Shown here one piece after another: positions 61,950 through 64,000 of a stretch of 64,000 bases of DNA. The DNA is from Tistrella mobilis KA081020-065. GTDB taxonomy: Bacteria > Pseudomonadota > Alphaproteobacteria > Tistrellales > Tistrellaceae. Made by a program: the position numbers and the translations under genes. Below the pieces are notes generated by a model. It was not told the origin of the DNA and ran no database searches. It worked only from the letters and a program-made list of their open reading frames with translations. Each line of letters begins with the position of its first letter. Positions within the stretch are counted from its first letter, which is position 1. Location: contig NC_017957.2 of assembly GCF_000264455.2 (NCBI RefSeq), forward strand, positions 186,001 to 250,000, in the 5' to 3' direction.

Positions 61950-62840
61950 ATGGCGACCCATACTGATCACGGCCACCACACCCCGAATGTGCATCCCGCA
62001 GAACAGCTCGCCTCGCTTGTCCTTGGCGCCTGCATGGTGCGTCATGGCCTCAAATCCGACCATCTGGGCCATGCCGGCGGCCTCCTGTCGCTGGCGGCCG
62101 GCGGCCTGCTGATTCAGCGCGGCCTGCAGGGCCGCTGCATGCTCTATGAACGCCTCGGCATCGACACCAGGGGCGAGCAGGAGGTGAACGGCCGCAACAC
62201 CTCTGAAATCCATGCCTCGGTGACCATCGACCGCCCGGCGGCGGAGCTGTACCGCGAATGGCGCGATCTGGAGCATCTGTCGCGCATCCTCTCTCATGTC
62301 CACAGCATCCGCGAGATCGACGACACCACCTCGCGCTGGATCATCGACGGCCCGGCGGGCGAGAGCATCGGTTTCGTGTCGCGCATCACCCAGGACATTC
62401 CCGACCGCCGCATCGCCTGGAGCACGACCGAAGAGGCCGATTTCCAGAATGCCGGCATGGTCGAATTCATCCCCGATACCGAAACCGGCGACGGCCGCAA
62501 CCGCACCGAGGTGGCGGTGACGCTGCGCTACGAGGTGCCGGCCGGGCTGCTGGGCCGCATCGGCCAGTGGCTGATGCCGCGCCACCCCAAGCGCCAGCTG
62601 ATGGACGATCTGCGCCGCTTCCGCCGGCGGATGGAAGAGAACGGCTCCGCCACCGGCGGTGCTGCCGCCGGATCGTCGGGCGGCTTCGGCACCGAGGTCG
62701 GCGGCGGAGCGCCCGGAACCACGGGATCGGGCACCACGGGATCGGGCACCACGGGATCGGGCACGGCCCAGGCCTCGGCGCCCTTCACCCCCGGCAGGCA
62801 GCCGGGCGGCAACGGCAAGTCGACCGGCCCGGGCCAGTGA
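61950..62840 (+). CDS. SRPBCC-domain membrane-associated protein
   Basis: The ATG at 61950 follows AAGGAG and gives 296 residues. An N-terminal hydrophobic pair (EQLASLVLGACMVRHGL, AGGLLSLAAGGLLIQRGLQG) resembles the YgaP-like DUF2892 membrane hairpin. A START-like SRPBCC domain follows at about 85-230 (ASVTIDRPAAELYREWRDLE, WIIDGPAGESIGFVSRITQD). The tail is a Gly/Thr/Ser repeat (GTTGSG three times). Proteins of this build are often stress-induced in alphaproteobacteria; the ligand is unknown. It is divergent from the glgE operon and its stop overlaps the otsB start. Confidence 0.8.
   Translation: MATHTDHGHHTPNVHPAEQLASLVLGACMVRHGLKSDHLGHAGGLLSLAAGGLLIQRGLQGRCMLYERLGIDTRGEQEVNGRNTSEIHASVTIDRPAAELYREWRDLEHLSRILSHVHSIREIDDTTSRWIIDGPAGESIGFVSRITQDIPDRRIAWSTTEEADFQNAGMVEFIPDTETGDGRNRTEVAVTLRYEVPAGLLGRIGQWLMPRHPKRQLMDDLRRFRRRMEENGSATGGAAAGSSGGFGTEVGGGAPGTTGSGTTGSGTTGSGTAQASAPFTPGRQPGGNGKSTGPGQ
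62718..62762 (+). repeat. 15-bp tandem repeat, three copies, in coding sequence
   Basis: ACCACGGGATCGGGC is repeated exactly at 62718-62732, 62733-62747 and 62748-62762. It encodes a Thr-Thr-Gly-Ser-Gly repeat in the tail of the SRPBCC protein. Copy number could vary between strains without shifting the frame. Confidence 0.9.
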
Positions 62841-63631
62841 CCGTGGCGGCGCTGCGGCTGCCCGACCCCAGGCCCGACTGGGCGCTGTTTCTGGATGTGG
62901 ATGGCTGCCTGGTCGACATCGCCCCAACCCCCGATGCGGTGGTGGTGGAACCGGGGTTGCCGGCGCTGCTCGACCGCCTGGCGGTCCGGTTCGGCGGTGC
63001 GCTCGCCCTGGTCAGCGGCCGGCCGCTGGCGGAACTGGAGCAGCTGTTCCACCCCGCCCGTCCGGCCGCCGCCGGCCAGCACGGGCTGGAATGGCGCGGA
63101 CGGCCGCCGCTGCCCCGGCCTGAGGGCTTCGAGGCGCTGGACGCGCCCCTTCAGGCCTTTGCCGAGGCCCATCCGGGCGTGCTGCTGGAGCGGAAATCCC
63201 ACGGGTTCGCCCTGCATTATCGCGCGGCCCCGGCCGCGGGGGCCGGCGCGCTGGCGCTGGCCCGCCGGCTGGCGGCGACGACGGCGCCGGAATTGCGGGT
63301 GATGCCGGGCAAGATGGTGGTGGAGCTTCGGATGGCGGGTGCCGACAAGGGTACCGCCATCCGCGCCTTCATGGAGGCGCCGCCGTTTCGTGGCCGGGTG
63401 CCGGTCTTCGCGGGCGACGACGTCACCGACGAGGACGGTTTCGCCATGGTCAATGCCATGGGCGGCCACTCGATCCGGGTCGGACCCGATATCGGGTCCG
63501 GACACGGGGCTCCACCTGCCAGCGCCGCACGCTGGACGGTGCCTGATGCGCCCGGTTTCCGCCGCTGGCTGGCCGGGCTTGTGGTGATGGACGAGCCGGC
63601 GGGTGAGGGAGCCGGCGGCCCCGGAACCTAA
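62837..63631 (+). CDS. otsB: trehalose-6-phosphate phosphatase
   Basis: The start is a GTG at 62837 that overlaps the previous stop (GTGA), giving 264 residues. HAD-superfamily motifs are visible: FLDVDGCLVDIAPTPDAV (nucleophile Asp and acid Asp), LVSGRPLAELEQLF, KMVVELRMAGADKGTAIRAF with the Lys of motif III, and FAGDDVTDEDGF (motif IV). The Cys where many OtsB proteins have Thr (DxDGT) is a mild variation. It removes phosphate from trehalose 6-phosphate made by OtsA, encoded next. This supplies trehalose as a compatible solute and as substrate for the divergent treS-glgE pathway. Confidence 0.92.
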   Translation: MTVAALRLPDPRPDWALFLDVDGCLVDIAPTPDAVVVEPGLPALLDRLAVRFGGALALVSGRPLAELEQLFHPARPAAAGQHGLEWRGRPPLPRPEGFEALDAPLQAFAEAHPGVLLERKSHGFALHYRAAPAAGAGALALARRLAATTAPELRVMPGKMVVELRMAGADKGTAIRAFMEAPPFRGRVPVFAGDDVTDEDGFAMVNAMGGHSIRVGPDIGSGHGAPPASAARWTVPDAPGFRRWLAGLVVMDEPAGEGAGGPGT

Positions 63632-63721
63632 CCCCCCCTCTGCGGGTTATCGCGATGAATGAGTGTCGCGACGACGGCGCCGGCCAGGGCCGGCCCCGAT
63701 CGGAGCCTGGAGGGACGGATC

Positions 63722-64000
63722 TTGAAGCGACTTGTGGTGATTTCCAACCGCGTGGCCCGCGCAGATCCGCGGACCACCGAGGATGCGGGGGCGAGCGGCG
63801 GACTGGCCGTGGCCGTCCGCGAGGCCCTGAGCGAAACCGCCGGCCTGTGGTTCGGCTGGAGCGGCCAGTTGTCGGAGACGCCGGCCCTGCACGGACCCGA
63901 GATGCAGCCCGGCGGCTACCGCATCGCCACCGTCGACCTGACGCCGGCCGATCATCGCGGCTATTACAACGGCTATGCGAACGAGGCGCTGTGGCCGGTG
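63722..64000 (+). CDS. otsA: trehalose-6-phosphate synthase, N-terminal part (runs off the window)
   Basis: The start is a TTG at 63722 preceded by GGAGGGACGG. The 93 visible residues (LKRLVVISNRVARADPRTTE, ASGGLAVAVREAL, GLWFGWSGQ, RGYYNGYANEALWPV) match the N-terminus of GT20 OtsA, including the conserved SNR and GGL segments and the YYNGYANxxLWP motif. It joins UDP-glucose and glucose 6-phosphate. It follows otsB by 90 bases in the same operon. Confidence 0.93.
   Translation, partial: MKRLVVISNRVARADPRTTEDAGASGGLAVAVREALSETAGLWFGWSGQLSETPALHGPEMQPGGYRIATVDLTPADHRGYYNGYANEALWPV

Overview
The window is very GC-rich, with GC-biased third codon positions, dense operons joined by ATGA/GTGA overlaps, and a gene content that includes TRAP transporters, several TetR, LysR and AraC regulators, cytochrome bd, a TonB receptor and a GlgE-type glycogen/trehalose locus. 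This points to a free-living alphaproteobacterium of the Rhodospirillales/Tistrella kind. The genus is my inference and is not shown by any marker gene here. No rRNA or tRNA gene was seen.

Layout. 1-2.5 kb: end of a branched-chain-amino-acid-type ABC transporter/acyl-CoA ligase operon with a TetR regulator. 2.8-9.3 kb: a small unknown protein, then a TetR-controlled unit (cupin, FAD amine-oxidase-like enzyme, DctPQM TRAP transporter) and a MarR gene whose frame is probably shifted. 9.4-17 kb: short regulator/enzyme pairs (TetR with an NmrA-type reductase, coniferyl-aldehyde-type dehydrogenase, TetR with an alpha/beta hydrolase, a PPOX flavoprotein with LysR). 17-18.6 kb: a complete AbiEi/AbiEii toxin-antitoxin pair. 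18.7-25.1 kb: cydD-cydC-cydA-cydB-cydX, ending in a clear terminator. 25.3-29.2 kb: a chemoreceptor, an AraC regulator and a short-chain dehydrogenase. 29.2-34.7 kb: a siderophore-uptake-like set (TonB receptor, RhtX/FptX-like permease, methyltransferase-cupin fusion, AraC). 34.7-37 kb: a disturbed patch with a chimeric AraC remnant, a gene of unlike composition, an IS5-type remnant and a PIN-toxin pair. 37.1-44.6 kb: a SnoaL-like protein, a 1629-residue hybrid histidine kinase and a SulP transporter. 44.7-46.6 kb: a lone ParD-like antitoxin, then a type I-C-like CRISPR array of 21 identical 31-bp repeats and 20 spacers, with a leader but no cas genes in the window. 46.6-64 kb: a carbohydrate-storage and stress locus.

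The last region is one functional block. On the minus strand a roughly 15 kb operon reads DUF2934 protein, glgE, treS-maltokinase fusion, glgB, glgX-treZ fusion, malQ. On the plus strand, diverging from it, lie an SRPBCC membrane protein, otsB and otsA. TreS/Mak/GlgE/GlgB convert trehalose through maltose 1-phosphate to branched alpha-glucan. GlgX, TreZ and MalQ work on glucan breakdown and release of trehalose. OtsAB makes trehalose de novo. Both divergent promoters carry a GGAAC-N16-nGTT element like the alphaproteobacterial general-stress sigma factor EcfG, which would fit an osmotic or desiccation response. treY, the usual partner of treZ, is not in the window; the CRISPR array begins just past the end of malQ, where treY might be expected.

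The most interesting points are the cas-less but well-kept CRISPR array read antisense by the glycogen operon, the GlgX-TreZ fusion, the divergent EcfG-like promoters, the chimeric AraC remnant, and two probable frameshifts at homopolymer runs (the marR tail and the glgB start).
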